Of a stretch of 64,000 nucleotides of DNA, positions 50,901-57,860 are shown piece after piece; position 1 is the first letter of the stretch, and each line of letters opens with the position of its first letter. Below the pieces are notes generated by a model, which was given only the letters and a program-made list of their open reading frames with translations, searched no databases and was not told the DNA's origin. A program made the position numbers and the translations under genes. The stretch is from the NCBI RefSeq assembly GCF_963678635.1, contig NC_087062.1:65302647-65366646 (forward strand), read 5' to 3'. This DNA is from Symsagittifera roscoffensis (taxonomy: Eukaryota > Xenacoelomorpha > Acoela > Convolutidae).

Positions 50901-51575
50901 GCTTATCGTTGTCACTACACCAAATTTATCCATGGTTCCAGTCTCTCTTCCGACGTGTGCCTCACTCTCCTGGATCGAACTATTGAGACTGACTTGAGAT
51001 CCAAAGTCCCCTTGCTCCTCTTCATCCTCTTCCTCCTGGGACTCACCGTCATTTCCTGCTCCTCCTCCCATGCTGAATGGAAATATGTTTCCGAAGGTGT
51101 TCTTCATTCTTTCTGAGAATGATGATGACGTTGTTTGTTTCCCCGTTCCGCCTGCCATCATAGTGTTGTCTGTCGGAGATCTTCTAGTCGCCGTTACTTC
51201 AGTTGAGATGTCGGACAGTTCCGACGTCTCCTCTCGATCCAATGTCCCGGTGGAAGTGGCAAAATCATGGCCTTGTTCTACCGGGGTTGATTCACTCGCC
51301 AGCCTTCTGCCTCTTCCTTCCAATCCATTTACTCCCTGGTTGTCGTTCATGGTATGGTCCGTATTGACCTCCACTTCTAATAGTTCTCTTCGCTCTTCTG
51401 AGGTCTTCTGACTTCTCGTTTCAACCATTCTGCCTGAAACCGTCCCCCTTTTGTCAGACCGGGATCGCTTGATCCAATCCACAAAAGGATCGGTCATCGT
51501 TTTTCTTTGCTTTTCAGGTATGAATTTCCTAGAGCTATTACCTCGTTTTGGTATCCTCGACTTGTCTAAACTCAT
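41973..51575 (-). CDS. Gag-Pol polyprotein with C-terminal macrodomain-like region (element C)
   Basis: One frame of 3,200 codons from ATG 51575 (MSLDKSRIPKRG). By rough residue: 1-330 acidic disordered; 330-460 coiled coil; 600-760 capsid-like; two CCHC knuckles ~795 (CANCSSTDHHVSAC) and ~852 (CFFCNLEGHFKSDC); protease ~1158 (LLDTGAVVSVMP); RT with YVDD ~1645; RNase H 1795-1900 (DTDAS, VDNRAL); acidic linker with three LSGE motifs 66 nt apart; integrase HHCC 2415-2455, D-D-E 2480-2575; GPF module ~2700; acidic linker; macro-like domain ~2990-3190. Gag and pol without a frameshift or stop is unusual for Ty3-type elements: it would give equal amounts unless processed or regulated otherwise. 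All catalytic motifs are intact. Confidence 0.96.
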   Translation of the reverse strand: MSLDKSRIPKRGNSSRKFIPEKQRKTMTDPFVDWIKRSRSDKRGTVSGRMVETRSQKTSEERRELLEVEVNTDHTMNDNQGVNGLEGRGRRLASESTPVEQGHDFATSTGTLDREETSELSDISTEVTATRRSPTDNTMMAGGTGKQTTSSSFSERMKNTFGNIFPFSMGGGAGNDGESQEEEDEEEQGDFGSQVSLNSSIQESEAHVGRETGTMDKFGVVTTISKEANTPGQSKDFTIRTSSEPQPEESRTRGLGNALADPEINNDKTSRQRVKARISTSTKLPGTDRVTPPLVTPLVDNGAALEEALNNIVGSLGEQNEQMSIRMSELERAVHIERESLREEINRNRQEVDRSEKRLKERTDEHMTRNLSRMTREAEQRELRLRADMEKLRIQQEQSLGSLDTKIDAMMERRTQAIMDRLDGLLSSKSGPKEGEPNSGGPSREPRVNFNEHQRRKTNGSTRGRGSSSGYATRGNTAWGPNSRASSTGNRQTSNERPTQSTHATGRSDSGNMGHTSPRRSHMGQAGNAQGDSDCRDAPHTEPSTRCEDTQAGLSRDATAMATAFEPLNRSLETFLTRLSRTNERSEKSRRVFKKPRCYKDESDGCIDTWIEVMKLHFEEEDLSERQECSALTSNLEGTALNCVMAKKQYQRDTAEKIFEILLNRFGSGVQGHQAMMRFEKRRQREDETIDKFLDDLEMLRRRSQPDESNRRMNLAVASKFIDGVKNDELRTMLATHYTPLSTNAPTPEELRLKSKEYLLLKPPSRSGYYKNNYGNFNNGPANQGNNWYKPRDDMDKRRSCANCSSTDHHVSACPAYKQGMKAIGFSLEDEDASELDHEDFMRGVIAKFGPRCFFCNLEGHFKSDCPQFWDAVADIKHPRHEEALSGVKASKARLLSEAEARRKDKPHELAAKKMQAVTEEAREPEPATAADDFKIDYKAAAKDALNRVQQELVTKEIEQKVKLELENEKLQEQLNTFEATEFEETKTPSSLDMKLKVISGKRFGMAPQGKKIQSIISVAGHQVIRNLSEPSEFTLMHLDTYADYLRQVEPRTESRAVRALLTTGGPRMKKLHGRYLEVYGPYQIMLNVDGISIYTRTYITTDDDQMGQIYLGEEELKVRRIGHDAMMEQDAVHIGYEADVTAHLLDTNGTKIGVTGLLDTGAVVSVMPIKTWERMGFTREDLIPTNLRLAAANRGAIYVAGRTPVTVLHMGGRNLWMSFLVVENLDDADQFILGRDFVRNFDVMIDLNNGLIRIRNPDRKYVKRPINRIITDENKVPVFLDRKVKLQPGQAVVAIFRMRNLNSLSDSKQVCLVPNPNSQSSVILGRSFSVTRNGLCVSVLLNTLDTTVSIQRGKKLGYALPMRTDYEETQNLKKYSVKDCPYHANKDKILKRINELKSIRKLFSMKSETDDGLSSCSNFLERPSSYELDSDKLVLPEIEHLKGKIGEGDFEKLRDLLDRNAEVFSKHKADIGCCNFVEHEIELEEGAVPHREGARRMTPHKSEACRAEIEMLLEYDMIEPSKSPWACGVVMAKKKGGQLRFCCDFRYLNAVTIKDAYPIPRIDESLSKLGDAKFFTTLDLGSAFWQVPLRKKDREKTGFACELGLYQWKRMPFGLCNATATFQRLMAQALTGVTKKYGNLLMCYVDDVVIATPTLEDHIDRLDEVFGCMKRAGLKCKPSKCEILRDSIKYLGRMVDRHGVRPDPEAVEAVLTWKAPRTDTQLMSFLGFANYYREFIKGYADKVYPMQKLMRNKGKKFEWNDEAQVAFENIKRELCEAPVLGMPTEKGMYVLDTDASVVAISGILHQEQEWNGRTVLRPIAYGSKVLSDTEMKYGAPKAEMFAVVTFVEKYRAYLGSAPFKLRVDNRALSWLKTYSMDQSYIGRWIVRLDGYHMIIEHRLRDKHQNADSLSKKTEFYERLEQKQANQAEVKEGFSFLDKETYEALPLTRWLDKSGHPIPGHPELPVEKAAEIKILSKEDPVPLDLLLRSNLVKQELSRMNINSLSLLDKTVQVTPQVMRMLGGLLEREVTRDDPEWTAAVASLTVSEKVKIMPSRRQREENERDCRTIVQQLVSSIPQEILTSTSYGQKGQESGRQKKTVTFVDRDKEGEVVEQNLLQDYLSGEKDEEKNQRSQDQHPGQGNLSGESEIDEKIPEEKQDLEKKVLSGEFRWMRRKYGHDLEERAVSSTTPSTDDKSESSRMNTYSDRDSTSGSELSELAIHTLLVETRARNLDREVYQDPDSDRYLIPSERVFDNAADDLETIAVSKRSISLLPQKEVVRTDLQPFQQETQPLAKIWCVKMEEDTHQPNELNSQMRVMKTYLKARYRLSDLLRAQRNDRMTSNLKRWIENGAPDKGDLEEDSYRILRQYFMQKEGRLYLNKDGIVACRRREEDKVLYKYNAIVLPQLYQTELLFRSHDQMGHQGIDKVYQRILKRFEWPGMKKACEKWVTACLSCQQVKDPRKLRFPLQSIESSEFNEVVQIDHQKICMTDSGYNQVLVMIDHFTKYAEAVPCITASAEETCDHLINTWIARHGCPMTFQSDNGTAFVGELTKELMRRSQVAQAHSTTYHPQTNGLVERQNRTLVSMLRVYCSRYMTDWDRYLPQVMGAYNSTQHSTTGVSPHMMLTGHEKSLPLTFFYPEYEGKKTSPQVYVRDVIRRQQELNDLCKRNTQQAQARQRKRFDKKAAGAKAYSVGDYVWVFQNVMPPKGTKKLLKKWRGPFMITEVHQEGRFYRLSTGRAAHYVNIKPHNPSTEDWCIPADMEEGDYLMMDPACEVNEKGTREKNDGNEVVKEGTDTPLDLDPNEQIEADDETLPYAEEDWQDSEQTEVPKNMEPDLPFTMQTRQKDGTRLRKKYNPYGDDFVVDRIDLKKIVEEVVGLEEITVSQDIDIVDDHNDEWVDDWSKPEVEFDDEQQQSNEQDLTNLRVLEWLNDMTSDPEKTSVTIQDVDRESAKYIKTERDDPSWAAQEGQLLIPASNLDLIPGMRSTGTPMDIFVRGVGVGLTHTENLIIKKLRIARETGNLEAETGEEPKKPDIGRVVESYFNLPNEYSSNIVLTDSDFILTNRTCAIAITADMSFRTALAADFKREYKNVEFLWKQRTGIGGVAALPPAVSQIPGKYLCFLVTRATEKQHVEPENLVLSLTRLRDFLVEMDVKELSLPVYDPNRGRLHPRELYALVHVIFSDTNIQVYLHKKYYLSVG
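42557..42596 (-). promoter_or_regulatory. Candidate central polypurine-tract-like element in pol (element C)
   Basis: The coding-strand sequence matches A (2703-2742) and B (22829-22868) at 39 of about 40 positions, although the encoded residues could use many synonymous codons. It contains GTCCGGGGAG followed by TGGGGGTAGGA, a purine-rich run, and a small GTGGG/CCCAC hairpin. Confidence 0.5.
45072..45213 (-). repeat. 66-nt spaced LSGE/GTCCGGGGAG array (element C)
   Basis: Decamers at plus-strand 45072, 45138 and 45204 are exactly 66 nt apart and encode LSGE each time. The rest of each unit is acidic and only weakly similar. This is the counterpart of B's 42-nt array and A's pair at 317 and 371. 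Confidence 0.8.
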
Positions 51576-54422
51576 TCTTTATTTGTCACTTTCCTATGCC
51601 TACTCTTGACTCAATTGCTAGAGACCTTATATTTTTATTAACAAAAATAATGACACAACAAATTTATTCACACTAGCCGATTATCGGTCCAAAGATCTGG
51701 AAACTAGCACAATATGATGTTATCAGTCAATTTAAAAGATAGTGTAGTCACTACCCAATCAAGCACAGTTTAGGTTGATTTAAAATCAAAAACAAAAAAA
51801 TATATATATATTGACACAATATGAATGTATATATAAAAAAACGTATGTGTCTTGTACTCTTAGTCGGTCGCAGTACAATAGTCGAACCTGTCTTTTAAAG
51901 AAAAAGCTTTCCCTGCTTGGTGCTGCACCAAACAGACAAAACTTTGAAGGCAGTAATTTTCTCAAGTGGGCGTCTATTGCACCCACCGAGTACTGTGTTA
52001 CCTATCTGCCTTCGGACTGCCCGAGCTAGACCTACTAAAATCCTCAGGGCAGTCACTTTCCCCAAAAACGTATTATGTTTCAATCCACACCAATGAGTCA
52101 CGCTCTTTTTAATTTAGACTTAGTGTCGCGAATATCCGAGTTCGGACCTGTTTTGTATTAGTCTGGTTCTTTTTGAGAGGCAAGTTACCAGTGCAGTCAC
52201 TGATACCTAGCCTGTGTATTAATAACCTAATACCTCTCGCTTTTTAATCTTTCTTTCGTTTACCTAAGTCCTTAATAAAATAATACCCCTCCGGATTGGC
52301 ACAAATAGGACCCTTCCGGACTGTCAGAATATAGACCCCTCCGGATTGGGACCCCTCCGAGTTAGTTAATAGTAGACCCCTCCGGATTTGGACCCCTCCG
52401 GTTTTGTGGAAAGTAGACCCCTCCGGATTCGGACCCCTCTGACTTCGGAGCCCTTAGCTCTGTCAAAGTAGCTTTTTGTAGTTTTCTTAATTTCAGCTTA
52501 TACCCCTCCGGATACGTTCTGCGTTGCTATTATGCTGTTTGAATTAACTGGGAAGGGTATAGGGTCCTTTCCTAGACCCCTCCGGGTTGAAGTTAAGGCA
52601 CTTATTTGACAATCCACACTAACGGTGAAGGGTCTTATCACTTGCCTAACTTCGACTCTATTATGGTTGTCTTGTGCCTTCAGCCTTCCCTTTTTGTCTA
52701 GAACTGTCCTAAGTTACTTAGTTCAATCGCTATCAACTTTTGGTAGAGGTATAAGGGTTTTTCAGAAAAATTTATAAAACGTGAAGGGTGTACCCCTCCG
52801 GATTTGTGTAATTTGCTAAAAACAATCTCAAAAAATTTTCTCGCTCGCTTTTCTGAAAAATTTCTAATCCTATTAGTGAGCTCAGCTAATTTCTGATCTA
52901 TTGGTACCAAGATCAACTCGATATGATCAGTAGTTCCAAAGTTATTAACCAAAACGTCTTTTTTCCGAACTCAAAAAATTTTCTCTCTTATAGGTTCCGC
53001 CTAACTTTTTCCGCAAACCTGGTCCTTTCGACCTAAAAATTATTGATCCGAGCTCAGAAGGCCTATACTCTTCTAGTTCAATGCAAAAGACCCGATCTAA
53101 AACGCTATTGTAGAAAAATTTTGCGAAAAACTATGCTACCTGGACCCCTCCGGATTGATGAATCCACCAAATCAAACACGTTATGTTCGATTTCTCTGCA
53201 ACCCGGAAGGCTTTCGGGTAGCGGATTTTAAGACTTGTAGATTCACTAGTGGACGTTGTCCGAACAACTATTTTTACTGTCCTACCTCAAAAATTTCAAA
53301 AAATTTTCTAAATTTTTAGTGTTTCTTACTATCAAAAATTGGGAAAATTTGGTTTTTTGTACCAAACTAGTTCCAACCTCTTCCGAACTAAAGTTAACCG
53401 GTTCCACTTATTACAGTAGTGCAGTTACGATGTAACACACTAACTTAGCGCTTTTTTCCGTTTCAAAAAATATCGATATCTCAAAAATCGCGACTTGTGG
53501 GGGGATCAAAATATCGCTATTTTGACCCTAAAAACCGGTCTGTTTTCGTTGTTTTTCACTGAAAAACGATATTAGACTATTAATATAGGCTATATAAATC
53601 ATAATATTAGTAATACTATACCCCTCCGGGTTTGTTTATTATCCGAATTAAGGTGCTTAACTCGGATATTCGCAGTTCGGTGAAGGGTCACTACAGTGCA
53701 GCACTGTCGAGCCCCCCACAGATTACTATCTTACTTTTTGTACCAAAAGGGATACAAAACTTGTTAACGATACCCAACAGATTGTTGTTGTCGTTGAGCC
53801 CCTTCTTGTTGCTCCTTGAACTGCTTGCCGGATCGGTCTTCACCCAAGACCCTTCCGAATTGAGCGCAAATCAGCTGACCCTTCCGGATTGAGCGCAATT
53901 TATCATTAACGTGCTTAAATGCTCAAATAACCCTACAGTACAAGCCTCACAAACGGGCTACAAAATTGATCGTAACGATCCTGACTGATATAAATGCCTG
54001 TAACAACAATATATCTATCAACAACAAACGGGGGGGTTGAATCACATCTTGTCTGGGGGGATGATTTCTACTGATTTTTTACTTTTTTACTGTTTTTGGT
54101 TTTTTCGGTTATTTTTTATGTTTTTTGTTTTTCTTGGGTACTATACTACTTTTTGTTTGGTTTTGCTGATATCTTTAAGTGTTTTTGGTCACAAACCACT
54201 CAGGGGATGAGGGGTTCATGATTCCCCCCACCCTTCCTGGTTCGTGAATTTTCGGTCTTAACTAGGTTAAAAAACTATTCACGGTAATCCGGAAGGCTTC
54301 CGCTTTCCGAACTACCCTTCCGCCCCGGCAGTTTAGGCCTATTAAGGGCGTTAATGTGAGCATCCGCTCGGCGCGGAGTGCTCGTTAACGGTTCCGCCGG
54401 TCATGATGTTATGAAAGAATAA
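51576..54422 (-). other. Long untranslated leader of element C
   Basis: 2.85 kb without ORFs. Features: a structured RNA motif at 51915-52055, about fifteen copies of ACCC(C/T)TCCGGATT-like strings (52,260-53,900), and an A-rich coding-strand tract near 54,060-54,180. Parts align with B's leader, e.g. CATTAACGTGCTTAAA and the A-rich tract. Confidence 0.7.
51915..52055 (-). promoter_or_regulatory. Structured leader RNA motif (element C)
   Basis: Stems on the plus strand: TTGGTG/CACCAA near 51917-51931; GAAGGCAG 51946-51953 with CTGCCTTC 52006-52013, enclosing GTGGG/CCCAC (51966-51986); then CTGCCC 52017-52022 with GGGCAG 52047-52052 and GAG/CTC inside. The architecture is that of B's two copies; most paired bases in the outer stem differ but remain complementary. 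Confidence 0.6.
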
Positions 54423-54437
54423 CACCCAGGAGCGCCA
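54423..54437 (-). promoter_or_regulatory. tRNA primer binding site (element C)
   Basis: Same 15 nt as in B (plus strand CACCCAGGAGCGCCA, ending in tRNA CCA), 12 nt inside the 5' LTR. The intervening 12 nt (TAAAAACATACA) is nearly the same as in B. Confidence 0.85.
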
Positions 54438-54449
54438 TAAAAACATACA

Positions 54450-55371
54450 TGTAACATTCGCCCGGAAGATACATATCGACGGATAACAAAACTAAGTCTT
54501 AAGACGACTGGCTAGCGTCTAAACAGAGCTTTGCATGTTTTTCACCGTCTCTACCAAGCCAGTACTTTTCGGTGGTCTTTCTTACATCAGGCTGACAAAA
54601 ACGTTACTGTTCTCCGGCTTCGACCAGAACGCTCAAATTAACTGAATTACATGCAAAATTAGTGAGCTCATGGCTGGGTCTCTGTATCCCCAGACCACGA
54701 GGTCACTCCTAAAAACAGGGCTACTACTTATCATATTACTATTGTTTTTGTTCAGTAGATAAAAATCATCATCTCCATCGAAGATGGATCAACCCTTTCC
54801 CCCCAACTCCTAGCACCTCATCCTTGTCAAAACTAATCAAAATATCAGTTAAATTCAAGTCAGGACATGACAGGATGCTAAAATTCAATACAAGTTCATA
54901 AAAGTTCCCGTCCCGAGACCCCTCCGGATTCCTGAATCCGGCGAATCAAGCTCCTCAACCTCAGGTTCACGCTAACTCGGAGGGCTGGTTTTTACCCTTC
55001 ACCGTTGTTCGCAACGGCCTTGCAACTATTGTAACAGCACAATAGTTGCAACTCGGAACGTCCTCTGCTGTTCGGTAGTTCGTTGTTGTTTTTTAGTCTC
55101 GATTTTCGTACTGTTCGTAATCGCAGATAAAAGTTGTTCTGTTTCTTTCTGCTATTTTAGCTAAAATGGCCGTTTTAACATTTCTCAGAAATGTTACGTC
55201 ATTACTTCGAAAATTTAAAATTTAGAATTCCAGAATCTTCTAGCCTTCACCGTTTGGCCAATCGTTCAAATAACGTCCTTATCCGTTCTAAATCGCCAAT
55301 TCGGAAGGTTCACTGCTAAAATCCTGAATTCTGCAGAGACTGCATTTTTGCCATTCTGGTCGAATGTCACA
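54450..55371 (-). repeat. 5' LTR of element C
   Basis: 922 bp, apparently identical to 37365-38286. Outer edge is CGAATGTCACA followed by the target triplet GTC. It would carry the promoter and the start of the genomic RNA. Confidence 0.97.
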
Positions 55372-55439
55372 GTCGAAGGTATTTGTCACGGTTATACCCA
55401 GCCAATAATGGTAAACGTGGACTAAAGACCATAAATAAA
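55372..55439 (+). mobile_element. Continuation of the APE-type LINE after element C
   Basis: Reading across the insertion and counting GTC once, the LINE frame goes on through the motif D-M-S-K (expected FDMSKAFD) for about ten more codons before a stop. The remainder is short and merges with a dispersed repeat at 55440. Confidence 0.5.
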
Positions 55440-55495
55440 CTAGGATAGACGGTTGCTGCGCTAGTAGTCGAGAATGTTACGACCATATTCTTAAG
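55440..55495 (+). repeat. Small dispersed repeat followed by T-run, copy 1
   Basis: CTAGGATAGACGGTTGCTG through CGACCATATTCTTAAG, then a long T-run. Related copies are at 57100-57192 and, reversed, at 61094-61150. Confidence 0.75.
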
Positions 55496-55614
55496 TTTTT
55501 TTTTCAATGTTTGTTTTTTTTTTGTTGGTGTGATGAGAGGATCGACGAAAAAAAAAATCGACGATCGACGATGAAAAAAATAAAATTTCGATAAAATTTC
55601 ATCAGTGAAATTCA

Positions 55615-56888
55615 GCATCTCAAACTCACAACACGGCTTCCGACAAAAACGATCTACTGTTACAAACCTCATTGAGTATCTCCATAAAGTAATACTTACT
55701 ATGATAATATCGAAATAAATTTCCTGGCTTGCCTCTACCTAGATTTCCAAAAAGCATTCGACAAGGTGAACCACGCAATGATAATTGAAGAAATTAGGAG
55801 CTTTGGTTTCACAGGACAATGTTTAATGCTACTAAAAATTATCTATCAGATAGAAAACAAACCGTTCGCATTGTACAAGCATATCCTAGCCATTACCAGT
55901 ACACAGTGGTGTGCCTCAGGGGTCAATTCTCGGACCTTTGATGTTTATTCTCTATATAAATGACCTACCAGATTGTGCAATGTCAGCAAGTTTTGGCTAC
56001 GCAGACGCTTACAAAATTGTTTGCAATGACCCATTAATTTTAAATATCGATGCGAAGAGAGTTTGGAATTGGTGTGTAAAGAATTCAATGGCAGTAAATG
56101 TGTCAAAAACTAAAATTCTCAGTGTGAAAGGAAATGCAAACGTTGAAGTAAATGGAACTGTTCTTGAAGAAACAGCAGAAATGAAAGATTTAGGTCTTAT
56201 AATCACTAGCACATTAAGTTGGACTGAAAATGCTACAAATAGATCTGCCAAAGCTCTGAAGGCATTATGCTCTGTGAAAAGAAACATCTCCAAAATAACA
56301 TCAAAGGCCTTGAAACTAAAATCATACGAATCATATGTTGCACCTATTGTAAGTTATGGCTCATCATTATGAAAACCCTCAAAAAGAGATCTCAAAATAA
56401 TTGGAAGTGTGCAAAAGAAAGCAACAGCATGGATATTGAGTCCAACTCAAGAATACAAAGATCGATTGATTTCCCTACATATCCTTCCTCTGTCACTTTA
56501 TCATGAACTACTCATTCCACTGCTACTGCACAAAATCCTAACTGGAAAAACTGAACTACAATGGAAAAAATTCATAAGTGTTAAGGAAAAAGGACAAACA
56601 AGATATGCGAGTATGAAAAAATACGAAAGCAAACAATTTCGACTGCAAAAATCAGAATCTGACTTTTTCCTGAGAGCCTGCAATATTGCGAACGCCTTGA
56701 ATGAACACCTCAATTTCGATGTCATGGAGCACGAAAACATAAAAGAACTAATAACGAATGTTTTCTGGAGATATTTCAAAGAGAAATTCAACGAAAACGA
56801 TCCATGCTCGTGGAGAATTGACTGCCGATGCATGAACTGTAAAAACATTAGCCAGAAAAAAAGAAACAATTCAAAAGATTGTTATTAA
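55615..56888 (+). pseudogene. Non-LTR retrotransposon reverse transcriptase, inactivated
   Basis: Through several frameshifts the plus strand gives RT blocks in order: HGFRQKRSTVTNL, DFQKAFDKVNHAMIIEE, LLKNYLSDRKQTV, PQGSILGPLMFILYINDLP, and the catalytic box as YADAYKIV, in which the second Asp of YADD is Ala. A C-terminal part follows (SKTKILSVKG, then DLGLIITSTLSW, SYGSSL stop, ILPLSLYHELLIPLLLHKIL), ending TAA 56886-56888. The NYLSDRKQTV and PQGSILGPLMF blocks resemble Jockey/CR1-type elements, unlike the RTE-like LINE at 36.4 kb. It is not functional. Confidence 0.85.
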
Positions 56889-57099
56889 GTTTTTTTTGAA
56901 TTTCTTTTTTTTTAAAGAAATTGTACTGAACGTTTCCAAAAAGGCAATTTTCTGAAGTTTTATTTTAAGCAATAAATTTTGTTAGCCCCTTCGCTTTCCG
57001 TCTAAAATGCTAGTTTTGCTTAAGAAAATTTAACGTCTTTGTTCCGTTTTCTTGGAGCCGTCTAATTTGCTTATCGTCGTATTTTCTAGCCCCCGTAAG

Positions 57100-57192
57100 C
57101 TAGGATAGCCGGATGCTGTGCAAATAGCACAAAATGTTCCGACCATATTCTTTAAAAAAGCACGGAATGTTCCGACCATATTCTTAAAAATG
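57100..57192 (+). repeat. Small dispersed repeat, copy 2 with partial tandem unit
   Basis: CTAGGATAGCCGGATGCTGTG, GTTCCGACCATATTCTT, then a second partial unit (57159-57192) repeating ATGTTCCGACCATATTCTTA, followed by a T-run. Confidence 0.75.
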
Positions 57193-57420
57193 TTTTTTTT
57201 TCGTGCGTGGTGTGAAGAAAGAATCTGACCAAAACCTGAAAATTGACATAATTGACAGTCACAGTGAAAAGGGCAAATCTTTTTGAATTATTCTTGTTAT
57301 GAATTTTGGAAAGTTTTTCCAAAAATGGCGGAAAAATTGTTTTTTTTTATCAGAGTTAAAATAAAGTTTCATTGTTTACTCTTCTATAAGAAGTCTCTTC
57401 GCTTGGCTAAAACTTAAAAT

Positions 57421-57600
57421 TTTCAAACCGGTTTTTCTCGACACTTGGCTGACTCTTTCAAAAACTTTAATGTCGTTCAAACCAGGACTGAAAGGGCTTA
57501 AATATGATATCATTCGGCCTTTTCCGATGAATTTTTTGGAACCTGATTTTGAATTTTCCGTAGAGAACAAGAAAAAACTAAAGCTCACCCGAATACAAAG
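57421..57600 (-). repeat. ~180-bp dispersed repeat, copy 1
   Basis: Its reverse complement aligns with 60579-60750, sharing CTTTGTATTCGGGTG, AAGCCCTTTCA and GTCGAGAAAAACCGGTTT in the same order and spacing. The copies are diverged by several tens of percent. Confidence 0.7.
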
Positions 57601-57860
57601 TCCCCCCCCCCCCCCATTTTGGAACAAAAAATAAACAATAGACAGAAAACAATTCGGGAAGGGCTTCTCCGCAACTTCAAAACAGAAAAAGCAAACTTAA
57701 AGCTTCAAAAAGCAAAATCGAATTGATTTGAGCTTGAAAGGCAAAATTATTTCTAAAATTGAACTTGTCGAATGAATTTGTTAGAAACCATACAATTGCA
57801 AACGGTTAGCATCTTCGCTCCAATTGGCCCAGTTTTGTTGATGTTTTAGATATCCTGTTT

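Larger units (their letters stand above)
37365..55371 (-). mobile_element. Element C: complete, young Ty3/gypsy-type LTR retrotransposon (18.0 kb)
   Basis: Two apparently identical 922-bp LTRs flank, in coding order, a primer binding site, a 2.85-kb leader, a single uninterrupted gag-pol frame (3,200 codons), a 0.4-kb spacer with a short coiled-coil ORF, an 800-codon ORF2 and a 3' UTR ending in a polypurine tract 2 bp from the LTR. No stop or frameshift interrupts gag-pol, so this copy may be active or only recently silent. Compared with A and B, ORF2 has lost the SGNH block. It sits in a dead LINE with a 3-bp duplicated target (GTC). Confidence 0.95.
56889..57860. other. Intergenic region with dispersed repeats and homopolymer runs
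   Basis: No gene seen. It holds copy 2 of the small T-run repeat (57100-57192), one copy of a ~180-bp dispersed repeat (57421-57600), and a run of fourteen C at about 57602. A TTTTAG acceptor-like site lies at 57843-57849, 11 nt before the next ATG. Confidence 0.6.
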
